A stretch of DNA of 64,000 nucleotides from Micromonospora sp. WMMD1155 (GTDB lineage: Bacteria; Actinomycetota; Actinomycetes; Mycobacteriales; Micromonosporaceae), in NCBI RefSeq assembly GCF_029581275.1, contig NZ_CP120742.1, positions 6,200,501-6,264,500 of the forward strand. Direction: 5' to 3'. This document shows positions 37,184-46,498 of this stretch, piece after piece (the stretch's first letter is position 1; each line of letters starts with the position of its first letter). The notes beneath the pieces are model-generated. The model did no database searches. It was not told the origin of the DNA and saw only the letters and a program-made list of their open reading frames with translations. The position numbers and the translations under genes were made by a program.

Positions 37184-37435
37184 ATGGTTGCCTGGGAGTA
37201 CGCCCTGCTCGTCCGCCGCTATCAGGGACAGGGCCGCAATTTCCATGTCTCGTTCGTCTGGTACGCGCCGGACGGGTCCCGTAAGGACATCACGGCCTTC
37301 GGGGACACCGCCATCGCGCACCTCAACCGCGCCGGCCGGGAGGGATGGGAGTTGGTCTCCGCCGCCGAGGACGTCAACAACGTCCAGGGCAGCACCGAAG
37401 TCCACCGCTACCACCTGAAACGCCCCATGGCCTGA
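37184..37435 (+). CDS. Small conserved protein, DUF4177-like
   Basis: 83 residues: MVAWEYALLVRRYQGQGRN, then AIAHLNRAGREGWELVSAAE, with the GREGWELV block typical of DUF4177-like proteins. No function is known to me. CATAAT at 37171-37176 lies only 7 bases before the ATG, so the transcript may be leaderless if this is the -10 box, which is not proven. The gene ends before a perfect 21-bp inverted repeat shared with convergent glyA. Confidence 0.75.
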   Translation: MVAWEYALLVRRYQGQGRNFHVSFVWYAPDGSRKDITAFGDTAIAHLNRAGREGWELVSAAEDVNNVQGSTEVHRYHLKRPMA

Positions 37436-37449
37436 CCCCTACTACCCCC

Positions 37450-37524
37450 GTCGATCATGGAGTTGTGGTGGTGGACGACGTACGCCATCCACCCCGATTC
37501 GGGCACCACAACTCCATGATCGAC
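37450..37524. terminator. Perfect 21-bp inverted repeat between convergent genes
   Basis: GTCGATCATGGAGTTGTGGT plus one G (37450-37470) is exactly complementary to 37504-37524, with a 33-nt loop. It lies between the DUF4177-like gene and glyA, which converge. Its GATCATG end links it to the 23518-23574 repeat. It is a probable bidirectional terminator. Confidence 0.8.
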
Positions 37525-37555
37525 GCGATCGGCCGGGGGTCGGCCCGGGGGTCGG

Positions 37556-38992
37556 TCAGGACAGGTCGATTCCGGGGTAGAGCGGGTGGGGGGCCAGCAG
37601 GTCGGTCGCCTGGCGGGAGATCTTGTCGGCCAGGGCCGGGTCGAGGGTGTACTTCGCCTTCGACGGGGTGCCGTCGGCGTTCGCGCCCGCGGTGGTCTGC
37701 GTGAGCACGGTGTGGATCAGCTCAGCGGTCTGGTCCATCTCGGCGGTGCCGAGGCCCCGGGTGGTCAGCGCCGGGGTGCCGATCCGGATGCCGGACGTGT
37801 ACCACGCCCCGTTCGGGTCCTGCGGGACCGAGTTGCGGTTGGTGACGATGCCCGAGTCGAGGAGCGCCTGCTCGGCCTGCCGACCGGTGAGCCCGTAGCC
37901 GGACACGTCGATCAGCACGAGGTGGTTGTCGGTGCCACCGGTGACGAGCTTCGCGCCCCGGCGCGACAGCCCCTCGGCGAGGGCCTGCGCGTTGTCCACG
38001 ATCCGCTGGGCGTAGTCGGCGAACTCGGGGCGACGGGCCTCCGCGAGGGCGACCGCCTTGGCGGCCATCACGTGCGGCAGCGGCCCGCCGAGCACCATCG
38101 GGCAGCCCCGGTCCACCTGGTCGGCCAGCTCCGGCTGGCAGAGCACCATGCCACCGCGCGGGCCGCGCAGCGACTTGTGGGTGGTGGTCGTGACGATGTG
38201 CGCGTGCGGCACCGGGTCGAAGTCGCCGGTGAACACCTTGCCCGCCACCAGGCCGGCGAAGTGCGCCATGTCGACCATGAAGGTCGCGCCGACCGAGTCG
38301 GCGATCTCGCGCAGGATCCGGAAGTTCACCTTCCGGGGGTACGCCGAGTAGCCGCCGACCAGGATCAGCGGCTTGAACTCGCGAGCCGCCTCGGCCACCC
38401 GGTCGTAGTCGATGAGGCCGGTCGCCGGGTCGGTGCCGTAGCTGCGCTGGTCGAACATCTTGCCGGAGATGTTCGGCCGGAAGCCGTGGGTGAGGTGACC
38501 GCCCGCGTCCAGCGACATGCCGAGCATCCGCTGGTTGCCCAGCTCGCGGCGCAGCGCGAACCAGTCCGCCTCGGTGAGGTCGTTGACCTGCCGGACCTGT
38601 GCCTTCTTCAGCGCCGGGGACTCCACCCGGTCGGCCAGCACCGCCCAGAACGCGACCAGGTTGGCGTCGATGCCGGAGTGCGGCTGCACGTACGCGTGCG
38701 CGGCGCCGAACAGCTCCCGGGCGTGTTCGGCGGCGAGCGCCTCGACGGTGTCCACGTTCTGGCAGCCGGCGTAGAAGCGACGGCCGACGGTGCCCTCGGC
38801 GTACTTGTCGCTGAACCAGTTGCCCATGGCCAGCAGGGTCGCCGGGGAGGCGTAGTTCTCGCTGGCGATGAGCTTCAGTGACTCCCGCTGGTCGGTCAGC
38901 TCGGCGCCGATGGCGTCGGCCACCCGGGGCTCGACCGCCCGGATCACCTCGAGGGCACTTCGGAATGCGGTGGACTCGGCGTTGCGCGACAT
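37556..38992 (-). CDS. glyA: Serine hydroxymethyltransferase
   Basis: 478 residues. PLP enzyme with [47 protein letters not shown] and the PLP lysine in [14 protein letters not shown]. It interconverts serine and glycine with tetrahydrofolate, giving one-carbon units. Slightly long owing to an insertion near residue 130 ([20 protein letters not shown]), as in a subset of actinobacterial enzymes. GGAGGT at 38996-39001 sits 3 bases before the ATG. A ZTP riboswitch precedes it, so expression should follow purine/folate status. Confidence 0.96.
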   Translation of the reverse strand: MSRNAESTAFRSALEVIRAVEPRVADAIGAELTDQRESLKLIASENYASPATLLAMGNWFSDKYAEGTVGRRFYAGCQNVDTVEALAAEHARELFGAAHAYVQPHSGIDANLVAFWAVLADRVESPALKKAQVRQVNDLTEADWFALRRELGNQRMLGMSLDAGGHLTHGFRPNISGKMFDQRSYGTDPATGLIDYDRVAEAAREFKPLILVGGYSAYPRKVNFRILREIADSVGATFMVDMAHFAGLVAGKVFTGDFDPVPHAHIVTTTTHKSLRGPRGGMVLCQPELADQVDRGCPMVLGGPLPHVMAAKAVALAEARRPEFADYAQRIVDNAQALAEGLSRRGAKLVTGGTDNHLVLIDVSGYGLTGRQAEQALLDSGIVTNRNSVPQDPNGAWYTSGIRIGTPALTTRGLGTAEMDQTAELIHTVLTQTTAGANADGTPSKAKYTLDPALADKISRQATDLLAPHPLYPGIDLS

Positions 38993-39011
38993 GCGACCTC
39001 CAACAGACGTG

Positions 39012-39105
39012 CGGGAAGGCCCAGGCGCTCGGCAAACGTCCTCGTGACGGGGCCGCTCCCCGATGGTTCTCCATCCCCACGCGCCAGTAACGGCCCGCCT
39101 GCGAT
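39012..39105 (-). promoter_or_regulatory. ZTP riboswitch (pfl RNA) upstream of glyA
   Basis: Read on the minus strand, the leader contains ACTGGCG, then ACCATCGGGGAGCG, and after a variable linker GCGCCTGGGC. These are the three conserved blocks of the pfl/ZTP riboswitch, in the right order and spacing. The last block (39018-39028) lies about 25 bases before the glyA ATG, and the ribosome-binding site is at 38996-39001. Binding of ZTP/AICAR is expected to turn on glyA when 10-formyl-tetrahydrofolate is short. The mechanism (translation or termination) is not clear from sequence. Confidence 0.9.
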
Positions 39106-39210
39106 CCTACCGGGCCGACCGGAGCCGTCCCGGGCGACCTCCGGACGACACCCACCGAGGTACGACGAGGGCCCGGCACACCGCCGAGCCCTCGGTGTAC
39201 GCGACCGCAC

Positions 39211-39717
39211 TCAGGCGGTCATCGCGTCCATCGCCTTCTTGATCGCCTTCGGCTCGGTGGGGGTACGCGGGGCGTCCGCCCGCATCGCGATCATCTTCTC
39301 GCCGATCTCCTGGAGTTGCTTCCGCCCGAGCGCGTCGCGGACCTTCGGGAACCACTCCTCCTCTTCCTCCTCGACGTGGTGGGTGACGTTCTCGATGAGG
39401 ACGGTGGTCTTGGCGTTGAACCGTTCGTCGGTGGCGTCCATCCGGGCCAGCTCGGCGCAGAGCACGTCGGCGACGTGGTGCTCCTCGTACGACTCGAGGA
39501 TGTCGTCCTCCAGGTCGGGCAGCAGCCGGCGGATCTCCGGGTACATCACCTCGTTCTCCAGGTAGGTGTGCACCGTCAGGGCTTCGAGAATCTCGTTCAC
39601 GAGCTTCTGCCGCCTGCTCGCCGGCCCCTCCTCCGCATCCTGGAAGGCCTTGAACAGTCGGCGCATCTCCTTGTGGTCCTCTTTGAGCAGGACGATCGCA
39701 TCGGTCGACACGGGCAT
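39211..39717 (-). CDS. Hemerythrin-like HHE domain protein
   Basis: 168 residues from ATG 39717 behind GGGAGGTC. A four-helix bundle with metal-binding His/Glu residues: LLKEDHKEMRRLFKAF, ALTVHTYLENEVMYPEI, YEEHHVADVLCAEL and NVTHHVEEEEEEWFPK. These match the HHE cation-binding pattern that holds a diiron site. Such proteins sense or handle O2, NO or iron. The role here is unknown. It stands alone, leftward, between nnrD and glyA. Confidence 0.92.
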   Translation of the reverse strand: MPVSTDAIVLLKEDHKEMRRLFKAFQDAEEGPASRRQKLVNEILEALTVHTYLENEVMYPEIRRLLPDLEDDILESYEEHHVADVLCAELARMDATDERFNAKTTVLIENVTHHVEEEEEEWFPKVRDALGRKQLQEIGEKMIAMRADAPRTPTEPKAIKKAMDAMTA

Positions 39718-39791
39718 GACCTCCCTGGATCTCGGCTGGTGTGATTCCGGTACCCAGCAGGTCAAATGAGGAAACAGTGGATATCGGCTGA

Positions 39792-40661
39792 TCAGACCAT
39801 GGACAGCGTGCCGGGGATCTCGTCCAGCAGTTCCCGGGCGAGGAAGCCGATCCGGCCGTACCGGGGGATGAGCCGTTGACCGCTCACCGCGTGCGCGAAC
39901 GAGCCCCAACAGGCGGCCTGCGCCGGGTCGGCACCCCGGGACAGCAACCCCGCCAACAACCCGGCGAGCACGTCCCCGCTGCCGGAGGTGCCCAGCCCGG
40001 CGTCACCGCTCTCCTCCCGCCAACCCCGCCCGTCCGGGGCGGCCACGTGCCCGTACAGGGACACGACCGCCTCGTAGCGCGCGGCCAACTCGGCCGCCTC
40101 GGCGTCCAGGTCGCCCCCCGGGTCCCGGCCGAGCAGGTGCGTCGCCTCGGTGAGGTTGGGCGTGAGCACCACCGGCCGTCCCGTCCCGACCAGCAGGTCC
40201 GGCGTGTGGCTGAGGGCACCGAGGGCGTACGCGTCGAGCACCAGCGACGTCTGCGGGCGGGCCGCGTCCAGGACCAGGCTCAACAGGCGCCTGGTCTCGT
40301 CGATCGCCTTCAGCCCGGGGCCGAGGGCCACCACGTCCGCCTCGGCCACCAGCTCACCGAGTTGACCGTCCCGGTCGGCGGCGACCGCCCCGTCGGCGGT
40401 CTCCGGCAACCCGACCACCAGTGCCTCCGGCACCTGGATGCTCAGCGTGGCGGCGGTGGACTCGGCGGCGGCGAGCTGCAGCACCCCGGCGCCGGCGCGC
40501 AGCGCGGCCACCCCGGCGAGGAGCACCGCGCCGGGGGTGAAGCGGGAGCCGCCGACGACCAGGACGGTGCCGCGACTCTCCTTGCCCCCGGCCGGCACCG
40601 GCAGTGCCCAGTCCCGCAGCAGCCCCGGCGTGATCACCTTCACCTCAGACCGGCTCGGCAT
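39792..40661 (-). CDS. nnrD: ADP-dependent NAD(P)H-hydrate dehydratase
   Basis: 289 residues of the YjeF C-terminal/ribokinase-like fold: GTVLVVGGSRFTPGAVLLAG, LGPGLKAID, VVLTPNLTEATHLLG and the catalytic anion-hole LGTSGSGDVLAGLLAGLL. It repairs hydrated NADH/NADPH. The epimerase domain often fused to it is absent, so this is the stand-alone dehydratase. The gene overlaps the upstream phosphatase gene by 17 bp on the same strand. Confidence 0.93.
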   Translation of the reverse strand: MPSRSEVKVITPGLLRDWALPVPAGGKESRGTVLVVGGSRFTPGAVLLAGVAALRAGAGVLQLAAAESTAATLSIQVPEALVVGLPETADGAVAADRDGQLGELVAEADVVALGPGLKAIDETRRLLSLVLDAARPQTSLVLDAYALGALSHTPDLLVGTGRPVVLTPNLTEATHLLGRDPGGDLDAEAAELAARYEAVVSLYGHVAAPDGRGWREESGDAGLGTSGSGDVLAGLLAGLLSRGADPAQAACWGSFAHAVSGQRLIPRYGRIGFLARELLDEIPGTLSMV

Positions 40662-41376
40662 GGATCTCGTCCTCCCTGGTCGGCTGCGCGCCCTGCCGGT
40701 GCAGGTGGCCGACCTCGTTGAACCCGCCCAGTGTCAGCCGACCCTGGGCGTCGGCGGACCAGTCGGTGATGGAGCAGTTCGCGATCACGTGCTCGCGGGT
40801 CAGCGCCATCAGCTCCGCCTCGGTCAGCCCCTCCACCAGGTAGCGCAGCAGGAAGACCAGCGCGTCGTGGCCGAAGAGCAGGACCCGTCGGCCCTCGTGG
40901 TCCCGGCGCAGATCGCCGAGCAGCGTCCGTAGTCGCAGCGCCACGTCGGTCCAGGACTCCCCGCCCGGTGGCCGGTAGTAGAACTTGCCGAGCCGGGCCC
41001 GGCGCTCCGCCTCGTCCGGGTACCGGCGGCGCACCCCGTGCCCGGTCAGGCCGTCGAGGATGCCCAGCTCCCGGTCGCGCAGCCGCTCGTCCCGGCTGAC
41101 CGGCACCCCGGTGCCGTGCAGCGCCAGCTCGCAGGTCGTGAGCGCCCGCAGGTACGGCGAGACCACCGCGACGTCCGGCCGGCGGTCCGGAGGCAGCTCG
41201 GCCAGCCAGCGGCCGGTGGCCCGGGCCTGCTCCTCGCCGGTGGGGGAGAGCGGCACGTCGGCGTCGCGGTGACTGAGCCCGATCAGCTCCTCGCCGGACG
41301 CCTCGGCCTGGGTGGCCGCCACGTTCGCGGTGCTCTCACCGTGTCTGATGATCCAGAGAGTCGCCAGTTCCGCCAT
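40645..41376 (-). CDS. Histidine phosphatase (phosphoglycerate-mutase-like)
   Basis: 243 residues. The catalytic RHGESTAN near residue 11 provides the phosphohistidine; VVSPYLRALTTCEL, the acid in DRELGILDGL, and the second His in LLFGHDALVF complete the site. Active on small phosphate esters of unknown identity. Start ATG 41376. It is translated just before nnrD with a 17-bp overlap. Confidence 0.92.
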   Translation of the reverse strand: MAELATLWIIRHGESTANVAATQAEASGEELIGLSHRDADVPLSPTGEEQARATGRWLAELPPDRRPDVAVVSPYLRALTTCELALHGTGVPVSRDERLRDRELGILDGLTGHGVRRRYPDEAERRARLGKFYYRPPGGESWTDVALRLRTLLGDLRRDHEGRRVLLFGHDALVFLLRYLVEGLTEAELMALTREHVIANCSITDWSADAQGRLTLGGFNEVGHLHRQGAQPTREDEIHAEPV

Positions 41377-41419
41377 GCCGACCCCCTACCCGGGCGCCGA
41401 CGGCGGTAACCGTGCCCGC

Positions 41420-42982
41420 TCACCCCCGGCGTTGCAGCAGGGCGACGGTCAGCCCGGTCACCTTGGTCACCCGGACCACGTCGTAACGCTCGGTGAGCGC
41501 CGCGGCCTGCTTCTTCGGCAGCGCCTTCAACGGCTCGTCGGTGCGTACCGGCAGCAGCACCCAGATGCGCGGCTCGTCCCGCAGACACGTCGCCGGGTTG
41601 CCGCAGTCGGTGCCGAACAGCTCGTTGCTCTTCGCCGCCGACCGCTGCCGGAAGACGTTGCGCGGCGATACGTCCGCCGGGAGGTAGTAGCGCACCCCGA
41701 CCTCGTGCATCCACCACCACGGGGCCCCCGCGACGAGCCCGTCGCCGGGCTGGTAGCCCGCCTCGATGACCTCGGCGGCCTCCGTGTAGGACAACGGCTG
41801 GAAAGCCCGTGCCTGCGGGTACGTGTACCAGCCGTGCGAGTACTCGGCGCGCATGGCGAGCTGACCGGGCACCGACAGCGCGGCGACCACGACGAGCGCC
41901 ACCGCGATCAGCGGGGTACGACGCAGCGCGGCGAGCCCCGCGCCGGCGAGCACCGCCCAGGCCGGCATCAGGAACAGCAGGTACTTGGAGAAGAAGTAGT
42001 TGATGTCGCCGGTGGCGGCCACCAGGATCACCGGCACCGGCAGCGCGGCGATCAGCGCCGCGCTCAGCGTCCGGGTCACGGTGTCCCGGCCCAGGTGGGT
42101 CAGCAGACCCAGCACGGCCAGCGCGGTCACCGCGACGGCGATCAGCGTCGAACCGTAGACCTGCTCCCAGACGGTCCAGGGCGAGCTGTCCGGGATCCAG
42201 CTGATCTGCCGGCCCGCCTGCTTCATCCCGCGTAGGAGCACCGGCGCGGCGATGGCCGCCCCGGCGGCGGTGGCGAGGGTGAACCAGGCCACCGACCACC
42301 AGCGGCGCTCCCGCCGGCAGTGGATCAGGACGGCCACCCCGTGCCCGAGCAGCATGGTCAGCGCGACGACGTTGACCAGGCCGGTGCCGGCCACCGCGAG
42401 CGCGTACGCCGCCCACCGCAGGAACCCCGGCCGCTCCAGCGCGCGGAGCAGGAACAGCGTCGCCGCGGCGGCGCCGAGGACGACGAACGCGTACGAACGG
42501 GTCTCCTGCCCGAATCGCGTGACGGTGGGCAGCAGGGCGAAGACGAACCCGGCGGCGACACCCGTGCGGTGGTCGAACAGCCGCCGTCCGGTCAGCGCCA
42601 CGCAGGCCGTGGCCAGGACCATCGCCAGCACCGACGGCAGCCGCACCGCGGCCGGCCCGGTGCCGAACAGCGTCGTCCAGCCGTGCATGAAGAGGTAGTA
42701 GGCCCCGTGCACGGCGTCGACGTTCGCCAGCATGCCCAGGATCTGCCCGGTGGAGCGGGTCGCCACGTCGATGGTGACCAACTCGTCGTGCCACATCTCC
42801 GGACCGCCGAGTCGCCAGCCGACCGCGAGCGCGGCGAACGCCGTCGGCCAGAACCAGACGCTTCGCGCCACCTGGCGGGCGAGCCGCAGCGGCCGGGGGT
42901 CGGGCACGGCGGCGGGCGGGGGCGTACCCCCGGCGGTGGGCTGCGCGGGCTGCGCGTCCGTGGCGACGGCGCGGTCTGACAT
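41420..42982 (-). CDS. GT39-type membrane glycosyltransferase
   Basis: 520 residues from ATG 42982. Around ten hydrophobic segments, with the luminal acidic motif GPEMWHDELVTID after the first, as in ArnT/PMT-like C-type glycosyltransferases. GQETRSYAF follows in a later loop, and the C-terminal 150 residues are soluble. It would use a polyprenyl-linked sugar as donor on the outer membrane face. It diverges from a GT2, an epimerase and an acyltransferase-3, which supports a role in surface or lipid glycosylation. Confidence 0.85.
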   Translation of the reverse strand: MSDRAVATDAQPAQPTAGGTPPPAAVPDPRPLRLARQVARSVWFWPTAFAALAVGWRLGGPEMWHDELVTIDVATRSTGQILGMLANVDAVHGAYYLFMHGWTTLFGTGPAAVRLPSVLAMVLATACVALTGRRLFDHRTGVAAGFVFALLPTVTRFGQETRSYAFVVLGAAAATLFLLRALERPGFLRWAAYALAVAGTGLVNVVALTMLLGHGVAVLIHCRRERRWWSVAWFTLATAAGAAIAAPVLLRGMKQAGRQISWIPDSSPWTVWEQVYGSTLIAVAVTALAVLGLLTHLGRDTVTRTLSAALIAALPVPVILVAATGDINYFFSKYLLFLMPAWAVLAGAGLAALRRTPLIAVALVVVAALSVPGQLAMRAEYSHGWYTYPQARAFQPLSYTEAAEVIEAGYQPGDGLVAGAPWWWMHEVGVRYYLPADVSPRNVFRQRSAAKSNELFGTDCGNPATCLRDEPRIWVLLPVRTDEPLKALPKKQAAALTERYDVVRVTKVTGLTVALLQRRG

Positions 42983-43170
42983 CGGCGTCCGATCCGGGGG
43001 GCGGGCGGTACGGGGCGCGACGATGATAGCGCTCGCCCACCTCGGCGGCGGACCGTCGTCGGTGTGGGCGCGGTGTCCGGTTCGGCGGTGCTCGATCGTG
43101 GGTCGGAGCCTGATAATGTGGCCGCGCCTGTCGAGCACTTCCACCACGCACAGTGAGGTTCCCCGACCTG

Positions 43171-44061
43171 ATGATTGTCGACATCATGCTGCCGTACTAC
43201 GGAAGCGTGCCTCTCATGCAGGCGGCGGTGCGCAGTGTGATGGCGCAGAGTGACAGTGGTTGGCGTCTCACCGTGGTCGACGACGGCACCGAACCGGGGG
43301 TGCCCGAGTGGTTCGCCGGCATCGACGACGAGCGGGTGCGGTACCAGCGCAACGAGCGCAACCTCGGGGTCACCGGCAACTACCGCAAGTGCGTCGGCCT
43401 CGCCGAGCACGAGTACCTGGTGATGATGGGCACCGACGACATCATGCACCCCAACTACGTCGCCACCGTGCGGTCGGTGATCGAGCAGTACCCGGGCGTG
43501 TGCATGATCCAGCCGGGCGTCGAGGTCATCGACGCCGAGGGCACGGTCGTCAACACGATGGTCGACGAGGCCAAGCGGCGGCTCTACGCCCCCCGGGTCG
43601 ACTCCCGCGAGCTGATGGGCGGTGAGGACCTGGCGGCCAGCCTGCTGCGCGGCTGTTGGTTCTACTTCCCGTCGATCTGCTGGCGCACCGACGCGCTCAA
43701 GGCCGTCGACTTCCGCGACGAGTTCCAGGTCATCCAGGACCTGGCCCTGGTGATCGACCTGATCCAGCGCGGCGAGCAGATGGCCGTCGACAACACCCTG
43801 TGCTTCCAGTACCGGCGGCACGCGGTCAGCAAGTCCGCCGCCGACGCGGTCAACGGCTCCCGGTTCACCGAGGCGCGGGCGTACTTCGTCGATGTCGCCC
43901 GGCGGATGGACGAGCACGGTTGGCCCCGGGCGGCGCGGGCGGCCCGGCACTACATGTCGTCGCGGCTGCACGCCATCACCCTGCTGCCGACGGCGGTCCT
44001 CTCCGGCAAGATGGCCGGCGTACGCAGCCTGTCCCGGCACGCGTTCGGGCCGGGCCGATGA
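43171..44061 (+). CDS. GT2-family glycosyltransferase
   Basis: 296 residues from ATG 43171, which has GAGG upstream (GTG 43153 is an alternative). GT-A fold: DIMLPYYGSVPLMQAAVRSV, TVVDDGTEPGVPEWF, NLGVTGNYRKCVGLAEHEYL and the metal-binding MMGTDDIMHPNY. A soluble inverting transferase using a nucleotide sugar. It overlaps the epimerase gene by 4 bp, so donor-sugar change and transfer are probably linked. Confidence 0.9.
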   Translation: MIVDIMLPYYGSVPLMQAAVRSVMAQSDSGWRLTVVDDGTEPGVPEWFAGIDDERVRYQRNERNLGVTGNYRKCVGLAEHEYLVMMGTDDIMHPNYVATVRSVIEQYPGVCMIQPGVEVIDAEGTVVNTMVDEAKRRLYAPRVDSRELMGGEDLAASLLRGCWFYFPSICWRTDALKAVDFRDEFQVIQDLALVIDLIQRGEQMAVDNTLCFQYRRHAVSKSAADAVNGSRFTEARAYFVDVARRMDEHGWPRAARAARHYMSSRLHAITLLPTAVLSGKMAGVRSLSRHAFGPGR

Positions 44062-45059
44062 CCGACGACAGCCCGGGAGGCGCCATGACGATCGCTCCAC
44101 GACCCCCGGCGGACGACGCCCGGCAGCCACTGCGGGTGACCGTGCTGGGTGGCACCGGTTTCCTGGGTGACCCGATCTGCCGCGCGCTGGCCGACCAGGG
44201 CCACACCGTGGTCGCCGTCGCGCGCACCCCGAAGACCATCGGCGCGGGGGTGCGGGTCCGCGCACTGGACCTGGCCGCCGCCGACGTCGACGAGATCACC
44301 GAGATGCTGCGGGACCTCGACCCGCACGTGGTGATCAACGCGGCGGGCGGGATGTGGGGTCTGAGCGAGGAGCAGATGCTCGCGGTCAACGTCACCCTGG
44401 TCGAGCGCCTGATCGAGGCCGCCGGCCGGTTGCCGCGGCGGATCCGGGTGGTCCAGCTGGGCAGCGTGCACGAGTACGGGCTGGTCCCGGTCGACACCTC
44501 GATGCCGGAGGGCCTGCCCCCCGCGCCGGTGATGGCGTACGGCGGGTTCAAGGTGCGCTGCACCACCGCGCTCACCGAGGCGCACCGGCAGGGCCTGGTC
44601 GAGAGCGTCACGCTGCGGGTCGGCAACGTGATCGGCGCCGGTCAGCCCGGGCACAGCCTGCTCGGCGTGGTCGCGGGTCGACTGCGCGACGCGCAGCGGG
44701 CCGGTGAGCGGGCCCGGTTGGAGTTGGCTCCGCTCGGCTCCCGGCGCGATTTCGTCGGCCTCAGCGACGTCGTCTCCGCCGTGCTGCTGGCCGTGACCCG
44801 CCCCGACGCGGGCGGCCGCGTGATCAACATCGGCCGGGGGGTGGCGGCCAGCGCGCGTGATATGGTCCAGCTCCTCATCGACGTCAGCGAGGTGCCGACC
44901 GACCTGGTCGAGGCCGAGCACACCGGCCCCGCCGAGACCACCTGGCAGCGGCTCGACGTCGGGCTGGCCGCCGAGCTGCTCGGCTGGTCGCCGAGCGACG
45001 ATCTGCACACCGAGATGAAGCAGTTGTGGGAGCACGCCGGCGCCGAGGTGCCCGCCTGA
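44058..45059 (+). CDS. NAD-dependent epimerase/dehydratase
   Basis: 333 residues, extended short-chain dehydrogenase: VTVLGGTGFLGDPIC for NAD(P) binding, LGSVHEYG for the Ser site and AYGGFKVRC for the Tyr/Lys pair. The last third is a substrate-binding lobe with SRRDFVGLSDV. It should act on a nucleotide-bound hexose. The exact sugar is unknown. It is in the middle of the surface-sugar operon. Confidence 0.9.
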   Translation: MTDDSPGGAMTIAPRPPADDARQPLRVTVLGGTGFLGDPICRALADQGHTVVAVARTPKTIGAGVRVRALDLAAADVDEITEMLRDLDPHVVINAAGGMWGLSEEQMLAVNVTLVERLIEAAGRLPRRIRVVQLGSVHEYGLVPVDTSMPEGLPPAPVMAYGGFKVRCTTALTEAHRQGLVESVTLRVGNVIGAGQPGHSLLGVVAGRLRDAQRAGERARLELAPLGSRRDFVGLSDVVSAVLLAVTRPDAGGRVINIGRGVAASARDMVQLLIDVSEVPTDLVEAEHTGPAETTWQRLDVGLAAELLGWSPSDDLHTEMKQLWEHAGAEVPA

Positions 45060-45081
45060 TGGTCGAGAGGTTCCTGGCCGC

Positions 45082-46386
45082 ATGACTACCCCCGCCCTCC
45101 TGCGATCCCGTGGCACGCTGGCCGATCTGCTCTCCGGCCGCAGCAACGGCATCGGGCTGATCCGACTCTGCCTCGCCGTCGGCGTCGTGCTGTCGCACTC
45201 CAAGCCGCTCGGCTTCGGGGCCAGCGACCTCGGCTACCACCTCACCGGTCGGCAGACCAACGTCGGCACCATGGCCGTCTACGGCTTCTTCGTCCTGTCC
45301 GGCCTGCTGATCACCCGCAGCGCCCGGCGTACCGGCCTGATCCGCTACGCCTGGCACCGGGCCCTGCGCATCTTCCCCGGTCTGTGGGTCTGCCTGCTGA
45401 TCACCGCGCTGGTGGTCGCCCCGCTCGTCGCGCTGCGCGAGCACGGCAGCACGGCCGGCTTCTTCGACGACCCCTGGGAGCCCGGCGGTCCGCTCGCCTA
45501 CCTGCAGGCCAACTGGTGGACCGGCGTTCGCCAGTACGGCATCCACGATCTGCTCCGGGACACCACCCCGTGGGGCGACAAGAGCAACTCCAGCGTCTTC
45601 AACGGCGCCCTCTGGTCGCTCAAGTACGAGATGTTCTGCTACGTCGTGGTGGGTGTGCTCGCCGCGACGGCGGTGCTGCGCAACGCCCGCCGGTTCGTGC
45701 TGTTCCTGACCGTCGCGCTCTACCTGAGCATCCTGCAGGACTGGGTGAGCTCCGGGCAGTTCAGCGGCCCGGTGTCGACGGCGAGCTGGTCGTTCACCTC
45801 GCCCCTGGTGGGCGGCATGAGCTTCCACTACATCGTCTACCTGGGCTTCCTCTTCGCCTTCGGCGCCACCCTGGATCTCTACCGGGAGCGGGTGCCGATC
45901 AACGACGCGCTGGGCATCGGCTCGGCGGTGGCGCTCGGGCTGTCGCTGCTGTTCGGCGGCTTCTTCGTCATCGGTCTGCCGGCGTTCGCGTACCTGCTGG
46001 TCTGGCTGTCGGTGCGGATGCCGCGCCAGTTGCACTGGGTGGGCCGTAAGAACGACTACTCGTACGGCATCTACATCTACGGCTTCGTCTTCCAGCAGGT
46101 GATGGCGAGTCTCGGCTGGAGCCGTTGGGGCTACGTGCCGTTCGCCGCGATGTCGGTGGCCGCCGCCTTCGCCGCCGCGTTCGTCTCCTGGAAGCTGGTC
46201 GAGCGACCGGCGCTGCGGTTGAAGGACTGGACGCCGGGCTTCGTGGCCCGCCGGTCCACTCCGGCGGTGCCGCCGGAGCAGCAGACCGCCGTCGCCGAGG
46301 AGCCACCCGGGACGCCGCCCACCCAGGTCGGCGGCCCGACGCAGGAACTCCCGCAGCAACCCGCCACGCTGGTCCCCGGCCGCTAG
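45082..46386 (+). CDS. Acyltransferase-3 (OafA-like) membrane protein
   Basis: 434 residues with about ten transmembrane helices: LIRLCLAVGVVLSHSKPLGF carries the catalytic His, and VYGFFVLSGLLITRSARR with LRIFPGLWVCLLI follows, the family pattern. The C-terminal 60 residues are a cytoplasmic Pro/Gln-rich tail. It adds an acetyl or other acyl group to a surface sugar. It lies 22 bp after the epimerase gene, and paired hairpins follow its stop. Confidence 0.9.
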   Translation: MTTPALLRSRGTLADLLSGRSNGIGLIRLCLAVGVVLSHSKPLGFGASDLGYHLTGRQTNVGTMAVYGFFVLSGLLITRSARRTGLIRYAWHRALRIFPGLWVCLLITALVVAPLVALREHGSTAGFFDDPWEPGGPLAYLQANWWTGVRQYGIHDLLRDTTPWGDKSNSSVFNGALWSLKYEMFCYVVVGVLAATAVLRNARRFVLFLTVALYLSILQDWVSSGQFSGPVSTASWSFTSPLVGGMSFHYIVYLGFLFAFGATLDLYRERVPINDALGIGSAVALGLSLLFGGFFVIGLPAFAYLLVWLSVRMPRQLHWVGRKNDYSYGIYIYGFVFQQVMASLGWSRWGYVPFAAMSVAAAFAAAFVSWKLVERPALRLKDWTPGFVARRSTPAVPPEQQTAVAEEPPGTPPTQVGGPTQELPQQPATLVPGR

Positions 46387-46401
46387 CCCGGCCGGGGCAA
46401 C

Positions 46402-46428
46402 CCGTCCGCCACGCTGGTCGGCGGACGG
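46402..46428 (+). terminator. Hairpin after the acyltransferase gene
   Basis: CCGTCCGCC (46402-46410) pairs with GGCGGACGG (46420-46428) across a 9-nt loop. A second, imperfect copy of the same hairpin follows immediately (CCGTCCGCCACGCTGTCTGC, from 46433), making a tandem arrangement before the LigD-like gene. Confidence 0.6.
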
Positions 46429-46498
46429 TGGCCCGTCCGCCACGCTGTCTGCGGGCGGTGGCCCGCCCGTCACGCCCCCGCGTCGTACTCTCGGGGGC

